The position numbers and the translations under genes are program-made. The notes beneath the pieces were generated by a model. It saw only the letters and a program-made list of their open reading frames with translations, ran no database searches and was not told the origin of the DNA. From Bradyrhizobium algeriense (lineage in GTDB: Bacteria > Pseudomonadota > Alphaproteobacteria > Rhizobiales > Xanthobacteraceae), in contig NZ_PYCN01000005.1 in assembly GCF_003062295.1 (NCBI RefSeq), positions 248,001 through 312,000 on the forward strand: a DNA stretch of 64,000 bases. Reading direction: 5' to 3'. Positions 45,209-55,344 of this stretch are shown here, in pieces; within the stretch, counting starts at the first letter, position 1, and every line of letters starts with the position of its first letter.

Positions 45209-46608
45209 TGCGGCCCGATCCCGAGACCGAGCGCGCGCAGATCGTGCGTGCCGGATCTCACTGCATCATAGATGCGCAGCATTTGCTGCGCCTTGGCTTC
45301 CCAGGTCAGACTCTGCAGCACTTTCTCGCGCGCCGCGCTTCCGAGCTTGTTCAGCAATTCGGGTGTCCGAATAACGCTTCCGATCGCCGACCTAAAGCCC
45401 TCGATCAGGCTCGCTTCGTCGCTAAATTTCACGCGGATTCCGGTGTTGTCATCGACGAGGTCGGCAGGCCCGCCATAGTCTGCGACGATCGGAGTAACGC
45501 CGAGCGCCATCGCCTCCACGACCACGCCGCCGCCGAACTCTCTGATGCTTGGCAATCCGAGGAAATCGCAGGCATGTAGTTTCGTCTGAATGTCGGCATG
45601 CGGAACCCAGCCATGAAAAATGACGCTTTCCTGCAGGCCAAGCGCTTCGACCCTCTGCTGCAAAAGCGGCTTCTGAGGCCCGTTACCGAGAATGTGCAGC
45701 TTCAGAGAGCCAGCTTCCAGGAATGGTCTGGCAGCTTCGATCAAGATGTCGGCCCCCTTGTACGGCACCAGTCGCCCGACGAAAGCCGCCTGCAAGGGGA
45801 GCGATGAATTTTCCTTTCTGGAATTGCTGAATAGATCGACGTCTACGCCGTTCTCTGGAATGAAGATGCTCTTCTGGCGTACCCAATCGGGCAGTTCACT
45901 TTGCGTAAATCTCGATCCCGAGATGATTGCTGCGCTGTTTTTCCGAGTAGATCGGTACGCCGGCATTAACCGGTGCAGCGGCCTGATGTGCGAAAGAAAC
46001 TCTTTCTCGGCATACTGACGGTGGCGGAAGCCCTTTGGCCAAGGCACGCCACCATTCAACGGTCCAAGCACGAACGGAATGTTATGCCTGGCGAGTTTCG
46101 CGGCGAGCAAGCTCTGGGTGGTGGGGCTCAGCGGCGTGATACGATGGACCACGTCGAACTCGCCGGCGATTAACTGGCGGCGAAAATGCTTCCACACCTG
46201 CAGCTCGAACGAGTAATACGCAAAAGCTGTAAATGCCATGACCGTCGTCCAGGCCTGATTGTGGCCACCTCGCAAACGGGAAGCCATGGAATGCATGGGC
46301 TCGACGATTCGTTCATTGTCAATCGAGGTAAAGGCTTCCCCTTCGACCCAGCCTTTTCGAAGCAGGGCCGCCTTATTGCGGACTTGCGTAACGAGGTGCA
46401 CGTCGGCAACCTTTGACAGTGCGTTAGTCAAGCTCCAACCGATAAGAGGCACACTGGTCCATTCCGGATTAGCGGCTTCGGCAAGAATCAGAACACGCAA
46501 CCTCCTGGCGACGGCCTCCTCCCTTCCGTTCATGTCACTGCGTACTCCGTACTCTCGCGCCATCGCTCTCAGCATGTCCTCAAACTGGATCCGATCAGCA
46601 GCAGGCAA
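45205..46608 (-). CDS. family 4 glycosyltransferase
   Basis: 467 residues. The N-terminal 35 residues look non-conserved, so the true start may be an internal ATG such as MNGREEAVARRLRVLIL. The donor half contains AAFVGRLVPYKGADILIEA and the E-x7-E region REFGGGVVVEAMALG. Its upstream end overlaps the flippase gene by 14 bases and its downstream end overlaps the next GT4 by four, so flippase, GT4 and GT4 are one tightly packed operon. Confidence 0.85.
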   Translation of the reverse strand: MPAADRIQFEDMLRAMAREYGVRSDMNGREEAVARRLRVLILAEAANPEWTSVPLIGWSLTNALSKVADVHLVTQVRNKAALLRKGWVEGEAFTSIDNERIVEPMHSMASRLRGGHNQAWTTVMAFTAFAYYSFELQVWKHFRRQLIAGEFDVVHRITPLSPTTQSLLAAKLARHNIPFVLGPLNGGVPWPKGFRHRQYAEKEFLSHIRPLHRLMPAYRSTRKNSAAIISGSRFTQSELPDWVRQKSIFIPENGVDVDLFSNSRKENSSLPLQAAFVGRLVPYKGADILIEAARPFLEAGSLKLHILGNGPQKPLLQQRVEALGLQESVIFHGWVPHADIQTKLHACDFLGLPSIREFGGGVVVEAMALGVTPIVADYGGPADLVDDNTGIRVKFSDEASLIEGFRSAIGSVIRTPELLNKLGSAAREKVLQSLTWEAKAQQMLRIYDAVRSGTHDLRALGLGIGPQ

Positions 46609-47980
46609 ATGTGACCTTTGATAATCCGATGCCGATCAGCCAGCCAATCACCCAGGTGAACAGCACGCCAAGCTCAAGGCGAAGACTGTTCAACCCATGC
46701 TTTCGATTCAGATAAAACGTGCAAAGCGTCGTCGGCAGCATGTGGAAGGCGACTCCCAGCACGGCGCCTTGCACACCAAACGCGTAGAAAAGCACAGTTG
46801 CAAACGAGAAAAGCGAGATCAGCTTGGTAACGCTTAATATCGTGACATACTCTGGCCGGCCCAGAGCCAGATAGGCAGACTGAGATATGCCGTACCGTGC
46901 GAAAAGCAGTCCGAAGGACAGATATTCAAGCATCCAGCCGGCGGCCGCATAGCGCGGATCATATAACAAGTGGACGATCGCCGAGCCAGCCGAGAAAAGA
47001 AATCCGGCGATGAACAAAAGCGCGGCGTCCGTGAGCCAGCGCATTCGAAAGTATATCTCAGGAACGCGATGCGGCTGTTGGCGGGCCGCCTCGCTAAGCG
47101 CGGGAAAAGAAACGCCTCCGAACACCCGGCCGACAAGCCCGTCGGGCACCGAGGCCAGATTGTACGCGACAGAGTAAAAGCCCAGCATTTGCGCGTTGAG
47201 CCACCCGCCAAGCAACAGACGATCCCCATTGGCCGCAAAAGCGCTCAGCATCGAAGACAGGAAAGTCCATCTGCCAAATCGAAACAGTTCCCTGGTCGCG
47301 AGCCGGTCCCAGCCCAGCCGATCGGAGGAGCCGTTCAGCATGCAATGCGTGAGCAATGCTGTGATCGCAGCCGAAAGCAGCATGCCAAAAATGTAGGACC
47401 ACAGAGACCGCGTAACCCAACCTAGCAGAATGACGAAGATCAGACTGGCGAACTGCGCGACGATCTCAATGACAAACAGCCGCTCCATTTGCAGATTGCG
47501 GCCAGCGGTGGTGGCCTTCATGGACTGCAGGCCCAATAGCACAGCCGAGAACGATGCAACCACAAGATAGGCTGGGATCTGGGGATCAGCATATACGGAC
47601 TGAGACGGCAGCAGATGGTGCGTCATTGCGATCGCTAACCCTGCTGCGAAGATGGCGCTCAACCCCCAGATAAAGAAGCCTCTCAGTATCTGCAGGGTAA
47701 AAGCAGTGTTCAAAAACTCCCGCTTCTCGCCGTTCGGGCTTTGGATCACAGCCTGCCTCAGCCCGATATCGGTCAGCAACGTGACAACAACCTGGACCGA
47801 CATCACGACAGCCAGGATTCCAAAAGCCTCAGGAGCGAATATCCTGGTGAGAATGATGGTGCCAACGAATCGAAGCGCCAGGCTCGAAAAATGTCCCATC
47901 AATGCCCAACTGCCGGCCCGAAACGCGCGAGAGCGCAGTGACGCCGGTGCAGGTGGCTGCTGTGCTTCTACTGAACTCAT
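46595..47980 (-). CDS. Wzx-type polysaccharide flippase (MOP superfamily)
   Basis: 461 residues with 12-14 hydrophobic helices. The start RSRAFRAGSWALMGHFSSLALRFVG and the following LTRIFAPEAFGILAVV are typical of the polysaccharide-synthesis (PST) flippases. It would turn the lipid-linked repeat unit to the periplasmic side. It leads the operon of two GT4 genes and probably the polymerase gene. Confidence 0.88.
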   Translation of the reverse strand: MSSVEAQQPPAPASLRSRAFRAGSWALMGHFSSLALRFVGTIILTRIFAPEAFGILAVVMSVQVVVTLLTDIGLRQAVIQSPNGEKREFLNTAFTLQILRGFFIWGLSAIFAAGLAIAMTHHLLPSQSVYADPQIPAYLVVASFSAVLLGLQSMKATTAGRNLQMERLFVIEIVAQFASLIFVILLGWVTRSLWSYIFGMLLSAAITALLTHCMLNGSSDRLGWDRLATRELFRFGRWTFLSSMLSAFAANGDRLLLGGWLNAQMLGFYSVAYNLASVPDGLVGRVFGGVSFPALSEAARQQPHRVPEIYFRMRWLTDAALLFIAGFLFSAGSAIVHLLYDPRYAAAGWMLEYLSFGLLFARYGISQSAYLALGRPEYVTILSVTKLISLFSFATVLFYAFGVQGAVLGVAFHMLPTTLCTFYLNRKHGLNSLRLELGVLFTWVIGWLIGIGLSKVTFACC

Positions 47981-48339
47981 CCCTCACCAGACCAAAGACC
48001 AGCCATGACGATCGCGCCTTTCAGCTATACGCGGCCTGCGGCCGGTTAGCGTTTCTCTACATGATCGCCAATGCTTGCTGTCCAGCGCAGCCATTGCAAG
48101 ATCATGGCCGTCGCCCCCAAAACTAATCTCGCCGATCGAAATTGGCCGTGGAGATCGCACAACCTGATTTGAATATAGCGGCTCGCCGCTCGCACCGTCT
48201 AAATAGCGTGAAACTTCATCATTTGGCGGCCCCAACTGCGGTATCGATACGAAATCTGTGGAATTGATTAACGCGCCGCGCCAACCGCGAGTTAATTGAT
48301 TTAAAGCTCAATATCTTCGTTCCTGCATGCGAGTCGTCG
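47981..48339. other. intergenic region upstream of the flippase operon
   Basis: About 360 bases. An 83-codon minus-strand ORF (47984-48235) ends 3 bases before the flippase start and could be a small leader gene, but it has no recognisable motif and no clear ribosome-binding site. The AT-rich part at 48260-48330 is the more likely promoter zone. Confidence 0.35.
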
Positions 48340-49383
48340 CTAACCGCAATATTTGTGGACGATCATCCTGCGCATCAGCCCGAAATGTACCTTGGCGCTT
48401 TTCCATGCGGTCCATCTTGCGGCTGCAGCCTTGAGGCGCCCGGCTTCGATCGCGGAGATCGGACCGAAGTCACTTCGATGTGCGAAGATGTCTGAATAGC
48501 GGTTATGCCAGGCGCCAGCGCTAACGTTGTGAAATCGATAACGAGGATCGCCGAGTGGAAGAAGATCCACGTCAGGCCGCGCACGCGGGTCCAACAAGCC
48601 GGCCAGCGGCACGTGGATGGCTTCCGCATTCGAAAGCAGGGCGGCAAGCCACGAAAAGCTGCTTACGGAAATCGCGAGGTGGCGGGCCCTGCGCATGGTT
48701 TGAAAATCGTCGAATACGGACGCGCCGCCGACGAACTCAGCCTCGGGAAACTTGCTTGCCAAAGCTTCAATGTAGGGCGAAGGGCTAATTTCGCCTATAA
48801 ACACCGGCCGCAACTTCGTTTCTGAGACGAGGTATTCATAATAGCTGATCGGGATCGGTCCGTAGCTATCGTGAGAGGGCGCAGAAACATCGCCGGCCCG
48901 GATATGCGTCAGAATGCAATCATCTCCGATTGGAACGCCCTCGCCCTGCCTCAACGGAAATATGTTACGGTATTGGTCGATATTGCCGTAATTACCTACT
49001 CTCTGAACGACGCCATCCAGCTCGAGCGTGACCGGCCGATAGCGGTCGATCATCGCGGAAAGATAGCTGACCCGGGTCAAACTTGATCCGATCGACAAAT
49101 TTGATCTCGGCCCTGCCCCATCCGGGCCGGCATCCAATCCCCACTCCGGCATGTGATAACCGCGCACGACCACGTCTGTCCCGCACGACGCCTGGATCTC
49201 GCGGGCCAACATGAATTGAGCCATCTGGTTGGCCAATCGTCCGGCCGGATGTACCCGAATAAGCGATTGATTCAATTCAGAAACCTGACGACCTTTGGAT
49301 TGCAGCGGGTACCGGTGTCGAAGTAACCTCCATTGACCCTCCCTGCAATCCGAACGTTTCGCATGCGACCGCAAATCTGTCAT
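48340..49383 (-). CDS. family 11 (alpha-1,2-fucosyltransferase-like) glycosyltransferase
   Basis: 347 residues. Three GT11 motifs are visible: GRLANQMAQFMLA near 48-60 (motif with G-x-x-x-N-Q), HIRAGD at 160-165 (donor-binding H-x-R-x-G-D), and SVSSFSWLAALL (the S-x-S-x-FSWWAA motif). The N-terminal 40 residues are basic and may be an artefact of the start choice. Family members transfer fucose or a related sugar from a GDP donor; the real donor is not known. It lies 360 bases upstream of the flippase gene on the same strand. Confidence 0.72.
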   Translation of the reverse strand: MTDLRSHAKRSDCREGQWRLLRHRYPLQSKGRQVSELNQSLIRVHPAGRLANQMAQFMLAREIQASCGTDVVVRGYHMPEWGLDAGPDGAGPRSNLSIGSSLTRVSYLSAMIDRYRPVTLELDGVVQRVGNYGNIDQYRNIFPLRQGEGVPIGDDCILTHIRAGDVSAPSHDSYGPIPISYYEYLVSETKLRPVFIGEISPSPYIEALASKFPEAEFVGGASVFDDFQTMRRARHLAISVSSFSWLAALLSNAEAIHVPLAGLLDPRARPDVDLLPLGDPRYRFHNVSAGAWHNRYSDIFAHRSDFGPISAIEAGRLKAAAARWTAWKSAKVHFGLMRRMIVHKYCG

Positions 49384-49637
49384 GAGTATTTCTTCAACCT
49401 CCCATTTGTCAGGTCGAGATTTCTCGCTTCTTTCACCCGGCTCACAGGGAATTCGGCATTACTCTCAATTAAATAGCTCGAATTAAATATTGAGGGTCGG
49501 GAATTTAAAATATTTATTTTGTTAATTCCGACATTGCGCCGCAAAATTAGCGTTGACTCAAACCATTTTCTTTAATATCCGATTAATGGTTGCGTGCCTC
49601 ACCTGTGGCTTGCGGAATTCGGAATTGGAGGATTGCT

Positions 49638-50330
49638 ATGAAGAAATTGATTACCTCGGCACTGGCCGGCGCGGTGTTATTTGGACTTTCAAGCATCCCG
49701 GCGTCGGCGGCTTTTCTGACCGGAGTGTTCGACGTCACCGTATGGAACGGCACTCCTAACCTTGTTGATTCGAACAATGTTGCAAATGCGGTTCCGTCGG
49801 GGACCGCCGATGCTCACTTCACCTATACTGGACCGCTTAATTGGGTGGACAATTCGCCGCAAAACACTACCCCGGCCGGCAATCTTGCTTCGAACTTCCT
49901 GACTTTGGCGAATATCTCCGGCTACTCCTCACCCAATTCGTCGATCGCGACGGTGGCAGACTTCGGCAACACGAGTCTGAGCATCGCGGGTGACGGCTAT
50001 GTCACGTTCTTCAAGATCACGGGCATCTATTACGGTCCTGGTGGAACGATCACCCATGATGACGGCGCGACACTGTTCATCAACGGCAGCCTTCGGGTCA
50101 GCAGCCCCGCGGAAACACAGGCGATTACCCAAGGCTTCACAAATCCGCTTGGCGAAGCTCCGGCTCCTTTCGAACTCTGGTATGTGTCAGCCAATGGCGC
50201 TCCGTCGGTCCTCCAGGTTACCGCGGTGCCTGAGCCGGCTACTTGGGCCATGATGATCTTGGGCTTCTTCGGCGTAGGCTTCGTGGCGTATCGCAACAAG
50301 CAGAACCGGGAAGCCGTGCGCTTGGCCTGA
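49638..50330 (+). CDS. PEP-CTERM sorting-domain protein (substrate 3)
   Basis: 230 residues from the ATG at 49638, preceded by GGAGGA at 6 bases; the upstream part of the open frame is discarded. The signal peptide is MKKLITSALAGAVLFGL then PASAA. The passenger is beta-rich with repeated Asn/Ser/Gly loops. The C-terminus has VPEPATWAMMILGFFGVGFV, a span, then AYRNKQNRE: a full PEP-CTERM signal. TTGACT at 49553-49558 could be a -35 box, but a good -10 partner is not clear. A strong terminator follows the gene. Confidence 0.93.
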   Translation: MKKLITSALAGAVLFGLSSIPASAAFLTGVFDVTVWNGTPNLVDSNNVANAVPSGTADAHFTYTGPLNWVDNSPQNTTPAGNLASNFLTLANISGYSSPNSSIATVADFGNTSLSIAGDGYVTFFKITGIYYGPGGTITHDDGATLFINGSLRVSSPAETQAITQGFTNPLGEAPAPFELWYVSANGAPSVLQVTAVPEPATWAMMILGFFGVGFVAYRNKQNREAVRLA

Positions 50331-50368
50331 TTTTCCAAGCCACTGCTCTTCGAACTTCAGAGCCTAAC

Positions 50369-50402
50369 AAGCCCCGTCAATTTTATTGACGGGGCTTTTT
50401 TG
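50369..50402 (+). terminator. strong rho-independent terminator
   Basis: A perfect 13-bp stem (AAGCCCCGTCAAT / ATTGACGGGGCTT) with a 3-base loop, followed by a run of T. It ends the PEP-CTERM gene 39 bases upstream. Confidence 0.95.
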
Positions 50403-50480
50403 CAGCACTGTGTAAATCTTCCAAGCGCGAAGCTGCTCGGCTGCCGAAAGCCCTGATCGATGCTTGAAATGGTCTACAGG

Positions 50481-50972
50481 CTAGCTTCCAGAACTACGGA
50501 ATGACGATGACTGGACCGCCGACACGGAGGTTGCCTTGCCGGTCGCGCCTAGCGAATAAACCTCATATTGGCCATCGGAGATGGCGTACTGATACGGCCG
50601 CCCCCAGGGGTCGAGCAGGTTCTTCGCCTTCTTCAGATAAGGCCCGTTCCAGCGCGGCGCCTCCGGCGGCGCCTCGACCAGGGCTTTCAACCCAGCGCCG
50701 GCGCTCGGATAGCCACCGTTCTCCATATAATAGAGCTCAAGCGCGGTCCCGATATTCTCGATCTGCAGCTGCACCGATTGGGTCTTGGCCTTGCCGAAAT
50801 AACCCATCAGCTGCGGCGTCGCGACCGCTGTCAGAACCGCCAGAATACCCATCACGACAAGCAATTCGAGCAGCGTATAGCCCGCATTTTTACGGTCTCG
50901 GGACCGCAAGGCCCCACCCCCGAACAGCTTTCCGGCACGATGTCTCGCCCTGTCCAGTATCTTGACCAACAT
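50481..50972 (-). CDS. gspG: type II secretion major pseudopilin GspG
   Basis: About 163 residues from the ATG at 50972 (GGGG 8 bases upstream; ATG at 50993 also possible). A long basic leader ends at the prepilin cleavage site G|YTLLELLVVMGIL, with the conserved Glu at +5. The T2SS-G domain follows: TQSVQLQIENIGTALELYY, GYPSAGAGLKALVEAP and the DPWGRPYQY calcium-loop region. The leader of about 29 residues is longer than usual. No other pseudopilin gene is adjacent. The matching prepilin peptidase lies 12 kb away at 62202, so the secretion genes are split or this copy serves a separate pseudopilus. Confidence 0.88.
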   Translation of the reverse strand: MLVKILDRARHRAGKLFGGGALRSRDRKNAGYTLLELLVVMGILAVLTAVATPQLMGYFGKAKTQSVQLQIENIGTALELYYMENGGYPSAGAGLKALVEAPPEAPRWNGPYLKKAKNLLDPWGRPYQYAISDGQYEVYSLGATGKATSVSAVQSSSFRSSGS

Positions 50973-51249
50973 CCTGATCGCCCCTGAATTCATCTTCGTG
51001 AATTTCCGCAAGCGATACTGTCGTCCGCCGGTGTCCAAAGGGTTTACGAATGGAACTCGCTCGAGAAACGGTCAACGTCAGGTAACGGATATCGGGAAAG
51101 CTCGGTATAATTGCTGAAGGGCTTATTGAGGGCCCGCCGCCATCTGGTAAATGCCAACTTAAACTGACGCCCCGGGGGCTATCATTTAATCCAGTGGTCC
51201 GGCAGGTTCGACTGGAGCATTGCATTTCGGCGCCCGCGCAGTCGGCGCC

Positions 51250-54200
51250 ATGGACAAGATTCGCATGGCCTCGATTTCCGAGCCGTTCATCCGCCGGCCG
51301 GTCGGCACCACGCTGCTGGCGGTCGGGCTCTTTCTGGTTGGCATGGTCGCCTATGTGTTCCTGCCGGTCTCGGCGGTGCCCAATGTCGACTTCCCGATGA
51401 TCCGGGTGTTCGCCAACCGCCCCGGTGCGGATCCCGCCGTGATGGCGGCAACGGTCGCAGCACCTTTGGAGCGCCGGCTCGGCCAGATCGCGGGCATCGA
51501 GCAGATCACCTCGACCAGTTCGCTCGGCACCACCAGCATTCAGTTGCAATTTGCGATCGGGCGCAACATCGACCGCGCCGCACGCGACGTGCAAGCCGCG
51601 ATCAATGCGTCGCTGGCGGACCTGCCGAGCGACCTGCCGTCGCTGCCACGATTCCGCAAGACCAATCCCTCGGCGACGCCGATGTTCGCGCTGGCGCTGA
51701 CGTCGAAGACGCTGACGACCAGTGCGATGTACGACGTCGCCGACACCGTGATCGCGCAGCGCATCTCGCAGGTGCCGGGCGTCGGCGAAGTTTCCGTCTC
51801 GGGCGCCGACCAGCCGGCGGTGCGGATCGCGCTGAATCCTGTAGCGCTGTCGAATGCGGGGATCGCCACCGACGACGTGCGGCTCGCCATCATCAACGCC
51901 AATCCGCTGGGACCGGTCGGTATCTTCGACGGCGGCCGCCAGAGCGAGACGATTTCGACCAACAAGCAGATGCGCACTGCGGCCGAATTCCGCGACATCA
52001 TCATCAAGAGCTCCGCCGGCAATTTCGTCCGCCTGGACGACGTCGCCGAGATCGAGGATTCCGTCCGCAACCACCGCTCGATCGCCTGGTTCAACAAGCA
52101 ACCGGCGGTGCTGATCCAGATCACCAAGCAGGGCGACGCCAACGTGATCGAGACCGTCGATCGCGTGAAGGCCTTGCTGCCGGAACTCAAACGATGGCTG
52201 CCCGCCGGCCTCGAAATTTCAACACTGGTCGACCGCACCAACACCATCCGCGCCAGCGTGCTCGACATGCAGTACACGCTGCTGGCGACCGCCTTCCTGG
52301 TCATGATGGTGGTGTTTTTCTTCCTGCGGCGGCTGACGCCAACCATTGCTGCCGGCGTTTCGGTGCCGCTGGCGCTGGCCGGCACCTGCGCCGGCATGTG
52401 GCTCGCCGGCTTCTCGATCGACAATCTGTCGCTGATGGCGCTTGCGATCTCGGTCGGATTCGTGGTCGACGACGCCATCGTCATGATCGAGAACATGCAC
52501 CGCAACCTCGAACACGGCATGGCGCCCTATCCGGCGGCACTCGAAGGCGCCAAACAGATCGGCTTTACCGTGCTGTCGATCAGCCTGTCGCTGATCGCGG
52601 CCTTCACGCCGCTGATCTTCATGGACGGGATCGTCGGCCGGCTGTTGCGCGAATTCTCGCTCACGCTGACCTTTGCCGTCGTGGCGTCGACCGTGGTCTC
52701 GCTCACGGTCACGCCGATGATCTGCGCGCACTACATCAAGGAGGCGACCTCCGACCGCGCGACCCGGTTCGATCGCCTGGTCGAGGGGACGCTCTCGCGC
52801 ATCGTCGGCTTCTACGCCTGGACGCTGCGTGCGGTGCTCGGGTTCCCGTTCCTGGCCCTGATCGTATTCTTTGCAACCGTCGCGCTGACGGTGGTGCTCT
52901 ATATCAAGATCCCGAAAGGCTATTTTCCGATCGACGACAGCGGCCTCATCGTCGGTGCTTCGCAAAGTTCATCGGACACTTCGTTCCAGTCCATGACCAG
53001 ATTTCAGCAACAGCTCGAGGACGCCATTGAATCGGACGACGCCGTCGCTGGGGTCGGATCGATCCTTGGCAGCATGACGGCAAACCGGGGGCTCTTCTTC
53101 ATCAGCCTCAAGCCGCCGCAAGAGAGAGCCGGACTGACCACCCAGCTCGTAATCGACCGCTTGCGTAAGAAGCTCGAAACAATGCCGGGCGTACGGCTCT
53201 ACATGTTTGCTGCCCAGGATGTTCGTGCCGGCGGGCGTCAAAGTAACTCCGTTTACCAATACACGGTTTCCAGTGTCGACGTCGACCTGCTCAAGAAATG
53301 GGCCCCCGTGGTCGCCAAGCGCATGGAAACGGTCGAGGGCATCACCGACATTTCCACCGACCGCGATGCCGCCGGGCTGCAGCTCACGCTGATGATCGAC
53401 CGCAAGGCCGCCGCCACGCTTGGCGTCCGCGTCAAGGACATCGACGACGCCTTGAACAACGCGTTCGCGCAACGGCAAATCTCGATCGTCTATACCCAGC
53501 GCAACCAATATATGGTGGTGCTCGAGATCGACCCGAAATTCCAGAGCGACCCCTCCAACCTCGAGCGCATCTTCGTGGTCGGCGCCAACGACGCGCAGGT
53601 GCCGCTATCGGCCGTGGTGCGCTATGACCGCGGTTTGGCATCGCTGGCGATCAATCACACCCAGTCGATCCCATCGGCGACGGTGTCGTTCAACCTCGTT
53701 CCCAATGTGCCGCTGGAGGCCGCGATCTCGAATATCCAGCGCGCCGTCGAGGAACTGCATATGCCGGAAGGCATCCGCGGCAGTTTCGATGGCAATGCCG
53801 GCGATTTCAACAAGACCAGCGGACGGCAGCCGCTGCTGATCCTGGGCGCGCTGGTGGCGATGTATATCGTGCTCGGCGTGCTCTATGAGAGTCTCGCACA
53901 CCCGATCACGATCATCTCGACGCTGCCGTCGGCAGGGCTCGGCGCGCTGCTGGCGCTGCAGGTGACCAATACGCCGCTGACGGTGATCGCCTTCGTCGGC
54001 ATCATCCTCCTGATCGGCATCGTCAAGAAGAACGGCATCATGATGGTCGATTTCGCGCTCGATGCCGAGCGCCACCGCGGGCTATCGTCGGCGGACGCGA
54101 TTTTCGAGGCGTGCCGTGCCCGCTTCCGGCCGATCCTGATGACGACAATGGCCGCCTTGTTTGCCGGCATTCCGCTGGTCATTGCCACCGGCCCCGGCAC

Positions 54201-54366
54201 CGAGCTGCGCCGGCCGCTCGGCATCACCATCATCGGCGGATTGTTCGTGTCGCAGATCCTGACGCTGTACACCACGCCGGTGATCTATCTCCTGATCGAC
54301 CGCTTAAGGCGACGGCTGGAGGAAGGTCGGCATAGCCGACGTACTTTCGAAGGCAGTCCATCGTGA
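51250..54366 (+). CDS. RND-family efflux permease (HAE1/MdtC-like)
   Basis: 1038 residues from the ATG at 51250 (51265 also possible). It starts ISEPFIRRPVGTTLLAVGLF, has the twelve-span RND layout with two large periplasmic loops, and carries the proton-relay region VGFVVDDAIVMIENMHR in span 4. The second-half repeat GIVKKNGIMMVDFAL is also present. No membrane-fusion protein or outer-membrane factor gene is adjacent, so partners must be encoded elsewhere. It is markedly more GC-rich than the sugar genes before it and looks like ordinary core chromosome. Confidence 0.9.
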   Translation: MDKIRMASISEPFIRRPVGTTLLAVGLFLVGMVAYVFLPVSAVPNVDFPMIRVFANRPGADPAVMAATVAAPLERRLGQIAGIEQITSTSSLGTTSIQLQFAIGRNIDRAARDVQAAINASLADLPSDLPSLPRFRKTNPSATPMFALALTSKTLTTSAMYDVADTVIAQRISQVPGVGEVSVSGADQPAVRIALNPVALSNAGIATDDVRLAIINANPLGPVGIFDGGRQSETISTNKQMRTAAEFRDIIIKSSAGNFVRLDDVAEIEDSVRNHRSIAWFNKQPAVLIQITKQGDANVIETVDRVKALLPELKRWLPAGLEISTLVDRTNTIRASVLDMQYTLLATAFLVMMVVFFFLRRLTPTIAAGVSVPLALAGTCAGMWLAGFSIDNLSLMALAISVGFVVDDAIVMIENMHRNLEHGMAPYPAALEGAKQIGFTVLSISLSLIAAFTPLIFMDGIVGRLLREFSLTLTFAVVASTVVSLTVTPMICAHYIKEATSDRATRFDRLVEGTLSRIVGFYAWTLRAVLGFPFLALIVFFATVALTVVLYIKIPKGYFPIDDSGLIVGASQSSSDTSFQSMTRFQQQLEDAIESDDAVAGVGSILGSMTANRGLFFISLKPPQERAGLTTQLVIDRLRKKLETMPGVRLYMFAAQDVRAGGRQSNSVYQYTVSSVDVDLLKKWAPVVAKRMETVEGITDISTDRDAAGLQLTLMIDRKAAATLGVRVKDIDDALNNAFAQRQISIVYTQRNQYMVVLEIDPKFQSDPSNLERIFVVGANDAQVPLSAVVRYDRGLASLAINHTQSIPSATVSFNLVPNVPLEAAISNIQRAVEELHMPEGIRGSFDGNAGDFNKTSGRQPLLILGALVAMYIVLGVLYESLAHPITIISTLPSAGLGALLALQVTNTPLTVIAFVGIILLIGIVKKNGIMMVDFALDAERHRGLSSADAIFEACRARFRPILMTTMAALFAGIPLVIATGPGTELRRPLGITIIGGLFVSQILTLYTTPVIYLLIDRLRRRLEEGRHSRRTFEGSPS

Positions 54367-54665
54367 GAGCAGCTATCTAGCTCTCTTGGAGCAATCCGGT
54401 GTTCGAAACTAGTATGGTTTCAATGGGGGTTCTCAATCGGTCGCTCCTGTCCCTGGGGCGCGGGCCCCCGGGTTCATGACGATCCTTAGCTTCGCCTGCG
54501 CTGGCTTTTGGCCTATCGTTGTTGTCGCAATACGTTTACCGTGGCCTGATTATCAGGCTCGTCAGAGAGACGCGGCGGTCTTTTGTTTGGTGGCTTGGTA
54601 TAAGGTCGCGCAACAAGCCGATTGCGCGCGTGCAATCCCGGCAGATCCCGAAGCACGAGGCGACC

Positions 54666-55076
54666 ATGATTTACCGACCGATATCCGTTCTGCTTGCGGT
54701 AGCGATTATCGCTCTATCTGGAACTGCTTCCAAGGCCGATGCGCCCAAGGAAGTAAGAACTGAAAAGAACAAAACCGTCGTACTCGGGAATTTGCTAAGC
54801 GCGCCCAACAATTGCGGCACAAATCCTGGACCGGTTCCCGTGCCAAAACTTCGCGAGAAGCCATCACATGGCGCCGTTGGCCTGCAAATTGTGACGGCCG
54901 ACGTTGCGGCGATCAACGCTTGCCCAGCCCGGAAGATGCCGTCTATTGCCCTATTCTACACACCTGACAAAGATTTCGTAGGCAAGGATTCTGTCCAAGT
55001 CGAATTCGAAACAAGCGATACCAAGACACCCGGCCTGAGCTTTTTGATTACCGTCCGAGCAGCCGACGAAAAGTAG
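54666..55076 (+). CDS. small exported protein with Ig-like/beta-sandwich character
   Basis: 136 residues from the ATG at 54666 with GAGG upstream; the longer frame is non-coding. The signal peptide is MIYRPISVLLAVAIIALSGT then ASKA. The mature part is beta-strand rich, with two Cys (NNCGTNPG and NACPARK) likely disulfide-bonded, and the late segment FYTPDKDFVGKDSVQVEFE resembles bacterial Ig-like (cadherin-type) repeats. It is probably periplasmic. The function is unknown. Confidence 0.7.
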   Translation: MIYRPISVLLAVAIIALSGTASKADAPKEVRTEKNKTVVLGNLLSAPNNCGTNPGPVPVPKLREKPSHGAVGLQIVTADVAAINACPARKMPSIALFYTPDKDFVGKDSVQVEFETSDTKTPGLSFLITVRAADEK

Positions 55077-55344
55077 CGACGAAATATCGTTCCACGACCT
55101 GGCAGTCCAGCGACGTCCCGCAACTTTGGTCATTTAACGCTACTTGGTCCCCCTGATTCGCTCGGAGTGTGCCAGGTTGCGCGTACAAGCCTCGCTGGCA
55201 GCACAGTATCTGCAAAGCAAATGCAACGGCCGGCCCTCCGTTAGCCTAACGCGTTAAACAAGGGTGAAGATCGCAGATGCCTTTTCTTTTCTAATCTGCA
55301 AGACTAATGATCGCCAATTGCCTTGAACCAACTGGTCTCCCATC

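Noticed and set aside
47984..48235. 83-codon ORF just before the flippase gene
   Set aside because: Position is suggestive, but there is no motif, ribosome-binding site or plausible composition; left as intergenic.
50890..52520. Long minus-strand ORFs (403 and 326 codons) opposite the RND pump gene
   Set aside because: They mirror a high-GC gene with strong codon bias, are rich in Arg, Asp and Ser without motifs, and have no ribosome-binding site; the plus-strand RND product is unambiguous.
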